NCBI RefSeq assembly: GCF_030680395.1
Contig: NZ_JAUXVR010000005.1
Span: 62,001-126,000, forward strand
Origin: Methylobacter sp.
Lineage (GTDB): Bacteria > Pseudomonadota > Gammaproteobacteria > Methylococcales > Methylomonadaceae
Direction of reading: 5' to 3'
DNA: 64,000 nucleotides
The notes below the pieces were generated by a model that saw nothing but the letters and a program-made list of their open reading frames with translations, had not been told where the DNA came from and did not search any database. Below, one piece after another: positions 37,410 through 46,800 of this stretch (position 1 is the first letter of the stretch; every line of letters begins with the position of its first letter). The position numbers and the translations under genes were made by a program.

Positions 37410-38320
37410 CTATAAACTTAAAGCTAAGCCCACACTCTCCGCCTGCTCCAGCACCCCAGTTGAATGGCCTCTTCCCGTTTGGTGGGCGGGTATTTGTATT
37501 TGCGCAATATCCCCTTCACCATCAATCTTAGGTTGAAACGGACACCTTCACGCACAGCCCAATCCACGCTGCTGGCGCTTTTGCGTAATTTTTCCGCCAG
37601 TTCATGGGCGATTTTCTTGACCATTGTGCCGTCATCTTCAAACAGCACAAAAAAGCGCAGAAAATCCAGCAGATAAGCCGGAGCCAACACACCACGCACC
37701 AGCGTTTCCAGCTCATTGAACTGGCCGAGCGGATCAAGTGCCACACCGTCAATAGTACGCCACGCCATAAAACGCTCTTTGTCGGTAGAAAGCGAGCCCA
37801 TCAGCGCTTCGGTCGTCCGAAATCACCAACACTTTGTTGTACTGGAATACGTCCGGGATTTGCTCTTTGTAAGTATCGATCTGGTCGTAGGCTTTCCAAA
37901 CATCAGCAGTGAGGTCGACAGGGTTCTTCAGCTCCAGCAGCACCAGGCAGGCCGTTGACGAATAGGATAATGTCGGGGCGGCGGGTATGTTTGGGGCCCT
38001 TGATCGAGAACTGATTGACCGCCAGCCATTCATTGGCAGCGGCATCTGCAAAGTCGATCAGCCGCCAGTAGCACCGGCGTATCCGGATTCAGAACCTGCT
38101 GTAAGGCATCTTCACGAGCGATCAGAGGAACAAGCGAATTAAGCTGATTAATGGCGTTGCGCAAGCGTTTGACCAAAACCACCTGAATGTAATTGCTGCG
38201 CTCGGGCGTGTTACCGTCTACGGCAATGTCCGGGCCATAGATAGAGGTATAACCGACATCGGCCAGCCAGCTCAGGGTTTCTTGTTCCAGTTGATCTTCG
38301 GTTATCCGTTTACTTCCCAA
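37410..38320 (-). pseudogene. hsdR: Type I restriction enzyme R subunit remnant
   Basis: HsdR is the cleaving and translocating subunit of type I restriction systems, normally about 1000 residues. Here about 300 codons remain. An N-terminal piece (RITEDQLEQETLSWL to NPDTPVLLA) is joined by an out-of-frame deletion to [15 protein letters not shown] and [15 protein letters not shown] second shift precedes the nuclease motif [12 protein letters not shown] and ends at VLVISD. A third precedes TEALMGSLSTDKERFMAWRTI. The motor domains are missing: FEDDGTMVKKIA is fused to HELAEKLRKSASSVDW at the C terminus. A last +1 shift, in IQLGCW, separates the final VLEQAES stretch. No hsdM or hsdS is present. 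It cannot be functional. Confidence 0.9.
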
Positions 38321-39264
38321 TGCCCACCGTTGGCTGGCCCGATACGTGACAGACGGTGTTCGACTTGCAGTTTTTTGAGGTTACGTTCAATAGATCGCTC
38401 ACTTACACCAATCGAAACCGCTAGTTCCGGGATCGTTACTGAAGTATTTTCTCGAATCAACGCAAGAATTTTCCCCGACGTTTTTACCGACCTTTTCCCC
38501 GACGTTTTTACCAGCACGTCTGTCATCGCATCAAGCAAGGCTTGCAGCATAAACTCGATGAAAGGCGTTGAATCCGCCAGACTGTCTGCATCTGCCAAGG
38601 CTTGGTAATAAGCCGTTTGCCTAACCCTGATGACCGATTCAACTGGCAAATAAGCCAACAGCGGTTGCCACTGGCTCAATATCAGCGTTTGCCATAAGCG
38701 ACCCATGCGGCCATTACCATCGGCGAACGGGTGGATAAACTCAAATTCGTAATGGAACACGCAGCTGGCTATCAACGGGTGTACCGGAGCCGATGCCAGC
38801 CAGGATAACAAATCAGCCATCAGCGCAGCAACCCGACTGGCGGGCGGGGCCACGTGTATCAAGTCCTGAGCATTGTAGATACCTACGCCACCGGTGCGAA
38901 AGCACCCCGCGTCATCGACCAGTCCAGCCATCAATAAACCTTGTGCTGTTAATAAATCGGCACAGGAATACGCTTGCCAATTCGGCAGTTGTTCATAAGC
39001 GGCAAAGGCGTTGCGCACCTCCTGGATTTCACGCGGCAAGCCTAAAACCTGCTTGCCTTCCAGTACGGCGGTCACTTGCTCGATGCTCAGGGTGTTATTT
39101 TCGATAGCCAGCGAGGCCTGAATGGTACGGATGCGATTGTTACGGCGCAACTACGGCGACAGAGCGTTATCACCGGCCACCTCCCAACGGGTTAACAGTT
39201 CGACAATTTCTGCGGCCCGCTGCAATATCAGTGGCGTGATGGTGTAAGGCGGTTGTTAGCTCAT
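38302..39264 (-). pseudogene. Fic-family protein with winged helix, broken near its N terminus
   Basis: Fic proteins transfer AMP or related groups to target hydroxyls. The motif HPFADGNGRMGR (consensus HxFx[DE]GNGRxxR) is intact, and SLAIEN fits the inhibitory [ST]xxxE[GN] motif in an N-terminal helix. The C terminus is a winged helix (VTIPELAVSIGVSERSIERNL). The conserved N-terminal region extends upstream to an ATG at 39264, but this stretch has in-frame TAA (39256-39258) and TAG (39151-39153) stops. A TTG at 39150 could still start a 282-residue product, so the core may be expressed. It overlaps hsdR by 19 bp. Fic genes often accompany type I restriction operons. Confidence 0.82.
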
Positions 39265-39482
39265 GGGCCAGTACCTTCAAATTGGCGACGATGTTTAATT
39301 CTCCAAGTGTGGTCACACTTTAAGCATTGCCGCTGTGCACCACCTATTTCTAAACAGCAACCACCTATTGCTACCTCGCCTCGTTCTGCTGTGGCCCAGA
39401 GTGTTTTCTTGATGCCTTCGATCATTGCGTTTTTACTTAAAAAATTTGACTTGGTTTGTAATGCCGCATTTATGACCGGCAA
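39261..39482 (-). CDS. Small putative zinc protein, possibly N-terminally truncated
   Basis: The 73-residue frame carries ALIEGIKKTLW-like NAMIEGIKKTLW, ATAERGEVAIGGCC and QCLKCDHTWR, which resembles small zinc proteins with an N-terminal CxxC and a C-terminal CxxC-x-HxW site. The N-terminal cysteine pair is missing in this frame. A Cys-Gly lies just upstream in a neighbouring frame, which suggests a frameshift. Its TGA overlaps the original fic ATG by 4 bp, so it belonged to the same operon. Possibly a pseudogene. Confidence 0.45.
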   Translation of the reverse strand: MPVINAALQTKSNFLSKNAMIEGIKKTLWATAERGEVAIGGCCLEIGGAQRQCLKCDHTWRIKHRRQFEGTGP

Positions 39483-39582
39483 AATCGGCGCTAATGCTCC
39501 GCACTTAATGCGACTTGTTGCGTTGACAATGATTTATAATACAGCAATTGACCCCATCAAGCCCGCACCCCTATATTACAAA

Positions 39583-39873
39583 ATGGCAGACTCGAAAATT
39601 TATCTGAATGTACCTTTTGCCCAGAAGGATGAGGCAAAAGCGCTTGGAGCAAGGTGGGATGCAATCCAAAAGAAATGGTTTGTCCCGGCAGATAAGGACA
39701 TTATCCTTTTTGCCCGATGGCAAGCTGAATCCGGTACTGTGGAATCGCCTGGATCGAAAACTTCACCCGCCAAAGTCAGTTCTTCATCCAGGAAGACCGC
39801 CGCCGGTGTCAAAACCCATGCAACGGTTAAAGATTTTATTGCCTATAACGGCGATACACCGCCATGGCATTAA
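39583..39873 (+). CDS. DUF5710-domain protein
   Basis: The 96-residue product begins SKIYLNVPFAQKDEAKALG, then ARWDAIQKKWFVP, the DUF5710 signature. This small domain is often found in mobile-element and primase or helicase proteins. The C-terminal half is Ser/Lys-rich and ends in NGDTPPWH. The ATG at 39583 is chosen because the domain begins there; the longer frame back to 39253 crosses the fic/zinc-protein region. No clear ribosome binding site is seen. Confidence 0.65.
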   Translation: MADSKIYLNVPFAQKDEAKALGARWDAIQKKWFVPADKDIILFARWQAESGTVESPGSKTSPAKVSSSSRKTAAGVKTHATVKDFIAYNGDTPPWH

Positions 39874-39885
39874 CGTTTGCTTCAG

Positions 39886-40923
39886 TTAATCATCCTCATT
39901 CGGGATTTGCCCCCTGAATTCTTCCGACAGCAGCATTTGCCCTCCGGTGACAACCAGCTGTTCACCGGCATTGATGCCGCTGCCGACAAAGTAACCGCCG
40001 TTCGTTGCCGAATACTGATCTATAGTGCGGCGAGTAAATTGTTCGGCATCGGTTTTAATGTAAACAAAAGCCTGATCCATGTACCAAACTAAAGCAGACT
40101 TCGGGATAATTACGCCGGACCGGTTTTCACTTTGTTCAGGTATCCACGCCGCAACGCGCATGCCGGTTCTGATAGGGTTATCACCAGGAATGGTGTGTAC
40201 GCCGCAAGACTGCCGGGAGCAGTTGCGGCGACCGTCGGTTTGGAAAAAATAGCTTTCGCCTTGTGCGGTGTTATCTGTTTGCGGAGCCGCTGAAATCAGC
40301 TCGGCTTTAGTAGCCGCACTGCGGTTGCCCGATGCTTCGACATAAATACTCTGAATCTCGTTGGCCAGCTGTTTATTAACCGGTAAGGTAATTTGCAACA
40401 GCGTTTTCTGTCCGGATAAGAAACCGTTCAACTGCTCGGAGTCGGTAGATAACGCCCATTCAGTCAGCTTTTTACCCCAGTTGAGCCGGGCTTCATCAAT
40501 GATAGCCTTGCCTTGAAAGCCACTGGCATCAACCAGGGCTTTATCGGTTTGCCATTGCGCTTGCTGAACTTGCAAGTTACGTTTTGATGTCGCGCCGTCA
40601 CTATACAAGTCTTGCTGGCGCTTGATGTTCTGCTCAGCCTGCCTGAACCTTGCCGTAGCGCTGCTGCGCTCAGTGAGCGCGACCGAATACCGGTGTCGTA
40701 ACTCGATCAGCGGCTGTATATTGACCGCTTTTCCATAAGCCGTGAATTCAGGATGATCGCTGATAGAGGTAAGCGTTATTGTCTGCAAGCCCGATATCGA
40801 CTGGGCTTTAGCGGCCAGGAAAATAGTTCCCTGCCCTGCGTTGGCGACCGGCTTATCGTCATCATCCGCGATAACGGGAGCGACACTGAGCATAAAAAAG
40901 CAGGCTATTAAAAGAGCATTCAT
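39886..40923 (-). CDS. RND/HlyD-type periplasmic adaptor-like protein with a repeat insertion
   Basis: Such adaptors bridge inner-membrane pumps to outer-membrane channels. The 345-residue protein has a signal peptide (cleavage near VIADD), a coiled-coil hairpin region (about 75-130, with RFRQAEQNIKRQQDLY), and a beta-barrel/membrane-proximal part with IRTGMRVAAWIPE, IPKSALVWY and a C-terminal GEQLVVTGGQMLL. No pump or outer-membrane gene is adjacent. Residues of about 233-249 (RRNCSRQSCGVHTIPGD) are encoded by a type A repeat and interrupt what would otherwise read FFQTDG...NPIRTGMRV. The frame is kept, so the gene may still work. Confidence 0.8.
   Translation of the reverse strand: MNALLIACFFMLSVAPVIADDDDKPVANAGQGTIFLAAKAQSISGLQTITLTSISDHPEFTAYGKAVNIQPLIELRHRYSVALTERSSATARFRQAEQNIKRQQDLYSDGATSKRNLQVQQAQWQTDKALVDASGFQGKAIIDEARLNWGKKLTEWALSTDSEQLNGFLSGQKTLLQITLPVNKQLANEIQSIYVEASGNRSAATKAELISAAPQTDNTAQGESYFFQTDGRRNCSRQSCGVHTIPGDNPIRTGMRVAAWIPEQSENRSGVIIPKSALVWYMDQAFVYIKTDAEQFTRRTIDQYSATNGGYFVGSGINAGEQLVVTGGQMLLSEEFRGQIPNEDD
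40178..40230 (-). repeat. Type A palindromic repeat, copy 3, inside the RND adaptor gene
   Basis: On the minus strand: GCCGCA-ACTGC-TCCCG-GCAGT-CT-TGCGGC, then GTACACACCATTCCTGGTGA. It is read in the same frame as the copy in res, giving CGVHTIPGD against SGIHTIPGD. It is nearly identical to the intergenic copy at 41935-41990, with the whole hairpin unchanged. Confidence 0.85.
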
Positions 40924-41022
40924 GTGGACAGGAAAGTGAGTATATAGGTTTGTTCATGTTATAAGATTTCCATTCTTAAATGCATTTTTTTGTTGTTTTT
41001 AAAAAATTGCACGTTATCCTTC

Positions 41023-41070
41023 GACTGTATGAATACAGGAAGTAGAGCAATGCATGGAGCAGTTGCCGAT
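41023..41070 (-). repeat. Type B repeat upstream of gcvH
   Basis: GACTGTATGAATACAGGAAG, then TAGAGCAATGCATGGAGCAG, then TTGCCGA. It differs at only a few positions from the copy inside pip (59117-59164, opposite strand). It lies in the promoter region between the adaptor gene and gcvH. Confidence 0.8.
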
Positions 41071-41107
41071 AAAATAAAGTAACTAACTATAATATTTGGA
41101 GATTATC

Positions 41108-41491
41108 ATGAGCGATGTACCGGATAACTTAAAGTACGCAAAAACCCACGAATGGGTGCAAATGGAAGACGATAATATCATTCGTGTCGGTATAACTGAT
41201 TTTGCGCAGGAAGAATTAGGCGATTTGGTTTATATTGAGCTTCCTGAGCTGGGCCGCAAAGTAACAGCGCAAGAGCAATGCGCCGTAGTCGAATCGGTTA
41301 AAACCGCATCCGATTTGTTCAGCCCGGTTTCCGGAGAAATAGTCGCCGTCAACGAAGCCTTGGCAGATGAACCCGAGCAGGTCAATGATGACGCTTATGG
41401 AGCTTGGCTGTTTTGTATAAAAGCGGATGACCTGTCTGAACTGGATGCATTAATGAGTGCGGATGCTTATCAGCAAATGATCGAGCAATAA
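41108..41491 (+). CDS. gcvH: Glycine cleavage system H protein
   Basis: GcvH carries the lipoyl arm that shuttles the aminomethyl group between P, T and L proteins. The ATG at 41108 has TTGGAG upstream and is preferred over 41096. The 127-residue protein has KYAKTHEWV at the N terminus and the lipoylation site in VVESVKTASDLFSP (Lys about 64). gcvT and gcvP are not adjacent, so this is a free-standing copy. Confidence 0.96.
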   Translation: MSDVPDNLKYAKTHEWVQMEDDNIIRVGITDFAQEELGDLVYIELPELGRKVTAQEQCAVVESVKTASDLFSPVSGEIVAVNEALADEPEQVNDDAYGAWLFCIKADDLSELDALMSADAYQQMIEQ

Positions 41492-41575
41492 TCCGGATTT
41501 ATCCTGCTTGTAACGAAACTGACACATATCTGTGTAATATTTACTTTTTCAATAACAGATAATCGTAAACAAATA

Positions 41576-41935
41576 ATGGCCAATCAAAATGCAAAAGGCT
41601 TTAAACGTCTGATGAATGCCTGCATCTTCTCTGTTGCCGGTTTTAAAGCAACCTGGACACATGAAGAAGCATTCAGACAGGAAGTCATCCTGTTTGTGGT
41701 AACGACCCCTCTGGCAATCTGGCTGGGGCAAAGCAATATCGAAAAACTACTGTTGATCGGCAGTATCGTTTTAGTCATGCTGGTCGAATTATTAAATTCA
41801 GCGGTTGAGGCTGTAGTCGATAGAGTGGGGCTTGAGCATCATGAATTATCGGGTCGCGCCAAAGATATTGGCTCCGCTGCTGTTATGATGTCACTGGCTT
41901 GGGCTGCGGTAACCTGGGCATTAATTTTACTTTAG
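41576..41935 (+). CDS. dgkA: Diacylglycerol kinase (DgkA type)
   Basis: DgkA is a small trimeric inner-membrane kinase that recycles diacylglycerol to phosphatidic acid. The 119-residue protein has an N-terminal amphipathic helix (GFKRLMNACIFSVAGFKATW), three membrane helices, and the signature ELLNSAVEAVVDR followed by SGRAKDIGSAAV. A type A repeat begins at the last base of its stop codon. Confidence 0.95.
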   Translation: MANQNAKGFKRLMNACIFSVAGFKATWTHEEAFRQEVILFVVTTPLAIWLGQSNIEKLLLIGSIVLVMLVELLNSAVEAVVDRVGLEHHELSGRAKDIGSAAVMMSLAWAAVTWALILL

Positions 41936-41990
41936 CCGCAACTGCTCCCGGCAGTCTTGCGGCATATCCACACACCATCCCTGGCAATAA
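41935..41990 (+). repeat. Type A palindromic repeat, copy 4, between dgkA and the PfkB kinase
   Basis: GCCGCA-ACTGC-TCCCG-GCAGT-CT-TGCGGC, then ATATCCACACACCATCCC and TGGCAATAA. It matches copy 3, with three extra bases between stem and tail. It ends 16 bases before the kinase ATG and may form the leader hairpin of that gene; AGAGGA, the likely ribosome binding site, follows directly. Confidence 0.85.
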
Positions 41991-42006
41991 AGAGGAACAC
42001 AACACA

Positions 42007-42939
42007 ATGAGTGCATTAATATGCGGGTCTATGGCTTACGATACCATCATGGTTTTTCATGATAAATTTAAGCATCACATTTTGCCGGAAAAAATCCATA
42101 TACTGAATGTATCATTCCTGGTGCCGGTAATGCGCCGTGAATACGGCGGTTGTGCGGGTAACATCGCCTACAATCTCAAATTATTAGGCGAAGAGCCGTT
42201 AATTATGGCTACAGTCGGCCATGATTTTGAACCGTATGCCCAATGGATGGCTCAAAACCAATTATCCAGCGAATTTATTCAGATTCTGGACAACAGCTAT
42301 ACCGGCCAAGCCTATATCACTACCGATGAAGAGGCCAATCAAATTACCGCATTCCATCCCGGCGCAATGAATTCTTCGCATTTAAATTCGGTGCCGACTG
42401 ACCGGAAAATCAGCATCGGCATCGTATCACCGGATGGCAAGGAAGGTATGCAATTGCATGCCGAGCAGTTCGCAGAACTGGATATCCCTTTTATTTTCGA
42501 TCCGGGTCAGGGCATGCCGATGTTTAATGGCGAAGAACTGCTCAAGTTTATCGATCAGGCCACCTGGGTGACATTGAATGACTATGAGTCCGAGTTAATG
42601 CAGGAACGCACCGGCCTGTCACTGGAACAAATGGCTGAGCGGGTTGAGGCGCTGATCATTACTTTGGGCGGCCAGGGTTCTCAAATTTACACCCACGGCG
42701 AGTGCATTACCATTCCTGCTGCAAAACCCAAAGCGATACTTGACCCAACGGGTTGCGGCGACGCCTATCGTGCAGGGCTTTTATACGGCCTGATAAATGA
42801 ATTGGACTGGGAAGTGACCGGCAGAGTTGCCTCATTAATGGGCGCCATTAAAATCGAAAATAACGGCACCCAGAATCATTCATTTGATATGGATAGCTTC
42901 AAGCAACGCTACCGCGAGAATTTCGGCTCTTCGTTTTAA
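42007..42939 (+). CDS. PfkB-family carbohydrate/nucleoside kinase
   Basis: Ribokinase-fold kinases of this group phosphorylate sugars or nucleosides such as adenosine; the exact substrate cannot be told from sequence alone. The ATG at 42007 is preceded by AGAGGA, whereas the frame back to 41899 runs through dgkA and the repeat. The 310-residue protein has the N-terminal signature MRREYGGCAGNIAYNLKLLG and the C-terminal DPTGCGDAYRAGL with the catalytic Asp. The order gcvH-dgkA-kinase-mazG on one strand suggests loose cotranscription. Confidence 0.88.
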   Translation: MSALICGSMAYDTIMVFHDKFKHHILPEKIHILNVSFLVPVMRREYGGCAGNIAYNLKLLGEEPLIMATVGHDFEPYAQWMAQNQLSSEFIQILDNSYTGQAYITTDEEANQITAFHPGAMNSSHLNSVPTDRKISIGIVSPDGKEGMQLHAEQFAELDIPFIFDPGQGMPMFNGEELLKFIDQATWVTLNDYESELMQERTGLSLEQMAERVEALIITLGGQGSQIYTHGECITIPAAKPKAILDPTGCGDAYRAGLLYGLINELDWEVTGRVASLMGAIKIENNGTQNHSFDMDSFKQRYRENFGSSF

Positions 42940-42950
42940 TTCTTTTTTAT

Positions 42951-43018
42951 TCACACGAAGACACGAAGGACACGAAGTTTTATATTTTTCTTCGTGATCT
43001 TCGTGTCTTCGTGGTGAA
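42951..43018. repeat. CACGAAG heptad palindrome between the PfkB kinase and mazG
   Basis: CACGAAGACACGAAGG and ACACGAAG face CTTCGTGATCTTCGTG and TCTTCGTGGTG across an A+T-rich loop, giving a long imperfect hairpin. Relatives lie at 47858-47908 and 63661-63716. Confidence 0.75.
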
Positions 43019-43038
43019 ACAATTACAACAATCTATTC

Positions 43039-43839
43039 ATGCTAAAACACACCCAAAACCTTTTAGACATCATGTCGCGCCTGCGCCACCCGGAACAGGG
43101 CTGTGCGTGGGATGTTAAACAGGACTTCACCAGCTTGATTCCTTACCTGATTGAAGAAGCCTACGAAGTCGTCGATGCGATTGAACGCAATGACCTGGAT
43201 GATTTGCGCTTGGAGTTAGGCGACTTGCTGTTGCAGGTAGTATTTCATTCCCAGATCGCCGAGGAGCAAGGGCTGTTTAACTTTGAACAGGTTTCAGCAG
43301 GCATCTGCGACAAATTGATCCGCAGGCATCCGCATGTTTTCTCCGATGCCGTCTTCAATACCGATGAAGAACGTCATCAGGCCTGGGAACAGGAAAAAGC
43401 AATCGAGCGCCAGAAAAAAAACAAAACAGAAGAGCAAGGCAGCGTGTTATCAGGCGTAGCCCGCAATCTTCCGGCATTGATCGAGTGCGAAAAAATACAG
43501 GATCGCGCCGCAAATTACGGCTTTGATTGGCCGGATGCATTGCCGGTTTTCGATAAAGTGCTGGAAGAACTGGACGAGGTGAAAGAAGCCTGGCAATCCG
43601 GGGATCAGGCGCATATTCAGGAAGAAATCGGCGATTTATTGCTGGTTGCGGTTAATTTGGCCCGTCATTTAAACGTCAATGCTGAAGTCGCGCTCAAGGA
43701 AAGTACAAAAAAATTCTCCAGACGTTTTCAATACATAGAACAACAGGTTAAAGCGTCCGGCCTGAATCTGAAAGACTGCGAATTGGCCGAATTGGATGTT
43801 TTATGGGATCAGGCAAAACAAGCTTTAAACAAAAAATAG
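43039..43839 (+). CDS. mazG: Nucleoside triphosphate pyrophosphohydrolase MazG
   Basis: MazG hydrolyses NTPs and dNTPs to monophosphates and pyrophosphate and influences ppGpp levels and cell survival in E. coli. The 266-residue protein has two MazG domains. The first has HPEQGCAWDVKQDF, LIEEAYEVVDAIE and LELGDLLLQVVFHSQIAEE (metal-binding ExxE-D pattern). The second has LDEVKEAWQ and EIGDLLLVAVNLARHL. Confidence 0.95.
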   Translation: MLKHTQNLLDIMSRLRHPEQGCAWDVKQDFTSLIPYLIEEAYEVVDAIERNDLDDLRLELGDLLLQVVFHSQIAEEQGLFNFEQVSAGICDKLIRRHPHVFSDAVFNTDEERHQAWEQEKAIERQKKNKTEEQGSVLSGVARNLPALIECEKIQDRAANYGFDWPDALPVFDKVLEELDEVKEAWQSGDQAHIQEEIGDLLLVAVNLARHLNVNAEVALKESTKKFSRRFQYIEQQVKASGLNLKDCELAELDVLWDQAKQALNKK

Positions 43840-43846
43840 ATCCTGC

Positions 43847-43872
43847 AAAAGGGGCGGCCAACTGGCCGCCCC
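43847..43872 (-). terminator. Rho-independent terminator of the chemoreceptor gene
   Basis: GGGGCGGCC and GGCCGCCCC form a 9-bp stem with a 4-base loop. Reading the minus strand, a run of four U follows. It lies just past the chemoreceptor stop and only 7 bp from the mazG stop, so it may serve both convergent genes. Confidence 0.75.
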
Positions 43873-43882
43873 CTCATATGTA

Positions 43883-46800
43883 TTAAAACTCTTCCCACTC
43901 ATCAGCACTTGCTGTCATTGTTTGAGGTTTTGACTTGGCAACAGGAGCGCTTGCCAAAGCATTGAAATCTTTTTTCAAGCGCATAATTGCAACCCCGACT
44001 GCCGTTGACGCGGCAATGAACGCGGATCCGTTACCCAGCAGTGTTTCCGCCTCGTTGAATTTTTTTGCGTTGATCATATTTGCTATTCTGCCGGCCTCGA
44101 TATGAAAGGCCGCATGCTTGGTCACACAATCTGCATAACTCGGCTCATGAGCAAGGTGAGACTTAACGTCCTGGTGCAGCCATTTACCGAAATCACAACA
44201 ATCATCTCTTGAAATCGTTGCCGCATCCATTTCTTCGCGTTTTGATATGGCAGTACGAAGCTTCACCTTCCACTCGGAATGTTTCTCAAGCGCCTTATCC
44301 AGGTCTATACCGACGTTATTGGGTAGGGGCGTATTTTGATAAGACTGTTTCTTGGCAGGAGCGGTTTTTCTGCCGGTTTGACTGCGCGTGTTTGCCGGTT
44401 CAGCATTAACAAATCCGGTAAAACTGCTTGAGCTGCCATCCAATTTAAAATGCGCCACCGTAACCGCCAGGCTTTGCGTTTGCTCTTCCAGCGATTCCGC
44501 TGCCGCTGCCGCTTGCTCCACCAACGCGGCATTCTGCTGGGTCACGTCGTCCATTTGACCGATCGCCTGATTAACCTGCTCAATGCCGGATGTTTGTTCC
44601 ATAGAAGCAGCGCTGATCTCGGACATGATGACCGTCACACCACGGATGGCGCCAACGATTTCTTCCATGGTTTTGCCGGCTTGAGCAACCAGCTTGGTGC
44701 CGTCTTCAACTTTTTCCACCGAATCGCCAATCAAACCTTTAATTTCCGCTGCTGCGGCGGCAGCGCGTTGCGCGAGATTGCGCACCTCGACCGCCACCAC
44801 GGCAAAACCCCGGCCTTGCTCACCGGCACGGGCAGCTTCCACCGCAGCGTTGAGCGCGAGGATATTGGTTTGAAAAGCGATGCCGTCGATCACGGAGATG
44901 ATATCTACAACCTTGCGTGAAGATTCATTAATGCCTTCCATTGTCGATACAACCTGACCAACCACTTTAACGCCCTTACCGGCGATGTCCGTTGCGCCGA
45001 CGGCAAGCCGATTGGCATGTTTGGCATTTTGGCTATTGGCCTGTACGGTAGAGGTCAACTCTTCCATGCTGGCGGCGGTTTCTTCCAGGCTGGCGGCCTG
45101 CTCTTCAGTACGGTGCGACAGGTCATTGTTACCTGCGGCAATTTCTTTTGCCGCAGTATTAATCATCTCGGAAGCCTCCTTAATTTGACCAACAATCTCT
45201 TTCAGTTTTTCCACTGTAGAATTGGAGTCATCTTTAAGCTGGCCGAAAGTCCCCGAATAATCGTTAGTGATGGTTTCAGTCAGGTCGCCACGGGACAGTG
45301 CGTCAAGTACTCGTACCACTTCATTCAGGCTGGTAGAACTGGTTTCCATCAGCTCATTAACACTCTCCGCCAATTGCAGAAAGAAGCCTTCTTTATCACT
45401 TTCGCTAATGCGTTGATTGAAATCGCCTAACACCGCACCACTGACCACTCTGGCGACTTCCTGTTCGATGCTCACTTCAGCCGTTCTATCCCTCCATTCC
45501 ACCACCGAGCCGATTCTCTGCCCTTGCCCGTTATTGATAGCATTGGCTATCACATAAAAAGTACGCATTCCAATCACAAGCTCACTGCGAAAAGTCGAGG
45601 TTAAATTAGCAAGCAATTGTTTCTGGTACTCAGGATTCTTGTGAAAAGTATCTACATTTGCCCCTAATAATTTGCTGGAATCGAACCTGGGCAAAACCTT
45701 GCGCAGGTCAGCCTCAGCGTGTTGCATCATAGCGATGACCGCCGGATTTATATAAATAATGTTACGCTCATTATCAGTCACCATCACGTTAGCGGTAATA
45801 CTGTCCAGAGCAGTTTTAAGACGCAGGGCTTCGTCATGCTCTTTGTGATCTTTCGTTGCACGTGCCAGCAATTGCTGCTGCATGATATTCATGGAGCGGA
45901 ATAATTCCCCCAACTCATCCTTTTGCGAAAGATCGATACTGGAGCTCAAATCGCCATTTGCAATAGCGCTAGCGGTCTGATGAAGCGAGTTAAGCGAACG
46001 TAAAATCCCCTTGCTAATAAAAACAGTCAATACAACAGTGATGAGTACAGACAAGATAGTCAGCACGATAAAGAATATCGCCATCCGCTCGGCATTGTTC
46101 TTGAATTTGCTCGAAGCATCGAGAAGATCGCCGGAGAGTTTATTTTCGACGTCTTTGATCAGATCAATTTTTTCAGTCACCGTTTTGAACCAGTAGAGAG
46201 GATCAATGCCTAACCCAGGTTCAATGCCTTTGTCCATGGCGATTTTTTTTATTTTGGCAACTTCGTCGACCGCAGAACCCGATACCTTAGCCTTGTAAAA
46301 CTCCTTTTGGCTGTCCAGAGCATAAGCAAAGAACATATCGGTATAAACATCCTGAGCGGAAAAAATTTTTAGAAATCGGTTCAAGGTGTCAGGCGTAAAA
46401 TGATCTACGGCAAATACCGTCGCCAATAAAGCCCGCTCCATGCCGGCACGCTCCTTAGCTTTGAGCAAACTTGAATACGAAGAGGCCAGACGGGAAATTT
46501 CGCTGTGACTGCTAAGAGTGGAAACCTGGGCAGGAAAATCGAGTAGGGAACCGATGGTTTTACTGTAATAAGCGCTCGATTGTATTCCATCCATGCCAAG
46601 AGCATTAATGATGCTGCGCTGGGTGCCAAGCTCGCCCAGATTGTTCATAGCAGCACTCAGCAGGGCGTTTAATTGGTCACTGTAGCTGCCGGCATCAAAG
46701 CTTTTAAGTGTCGTTTGGAGCGTCTCAACCGTTTTATCGGTTTTTGCGCGTTGCACTGGTAATTCGGCGGCAAACTTAACGCCCTTGCTGCCGATGAAAG

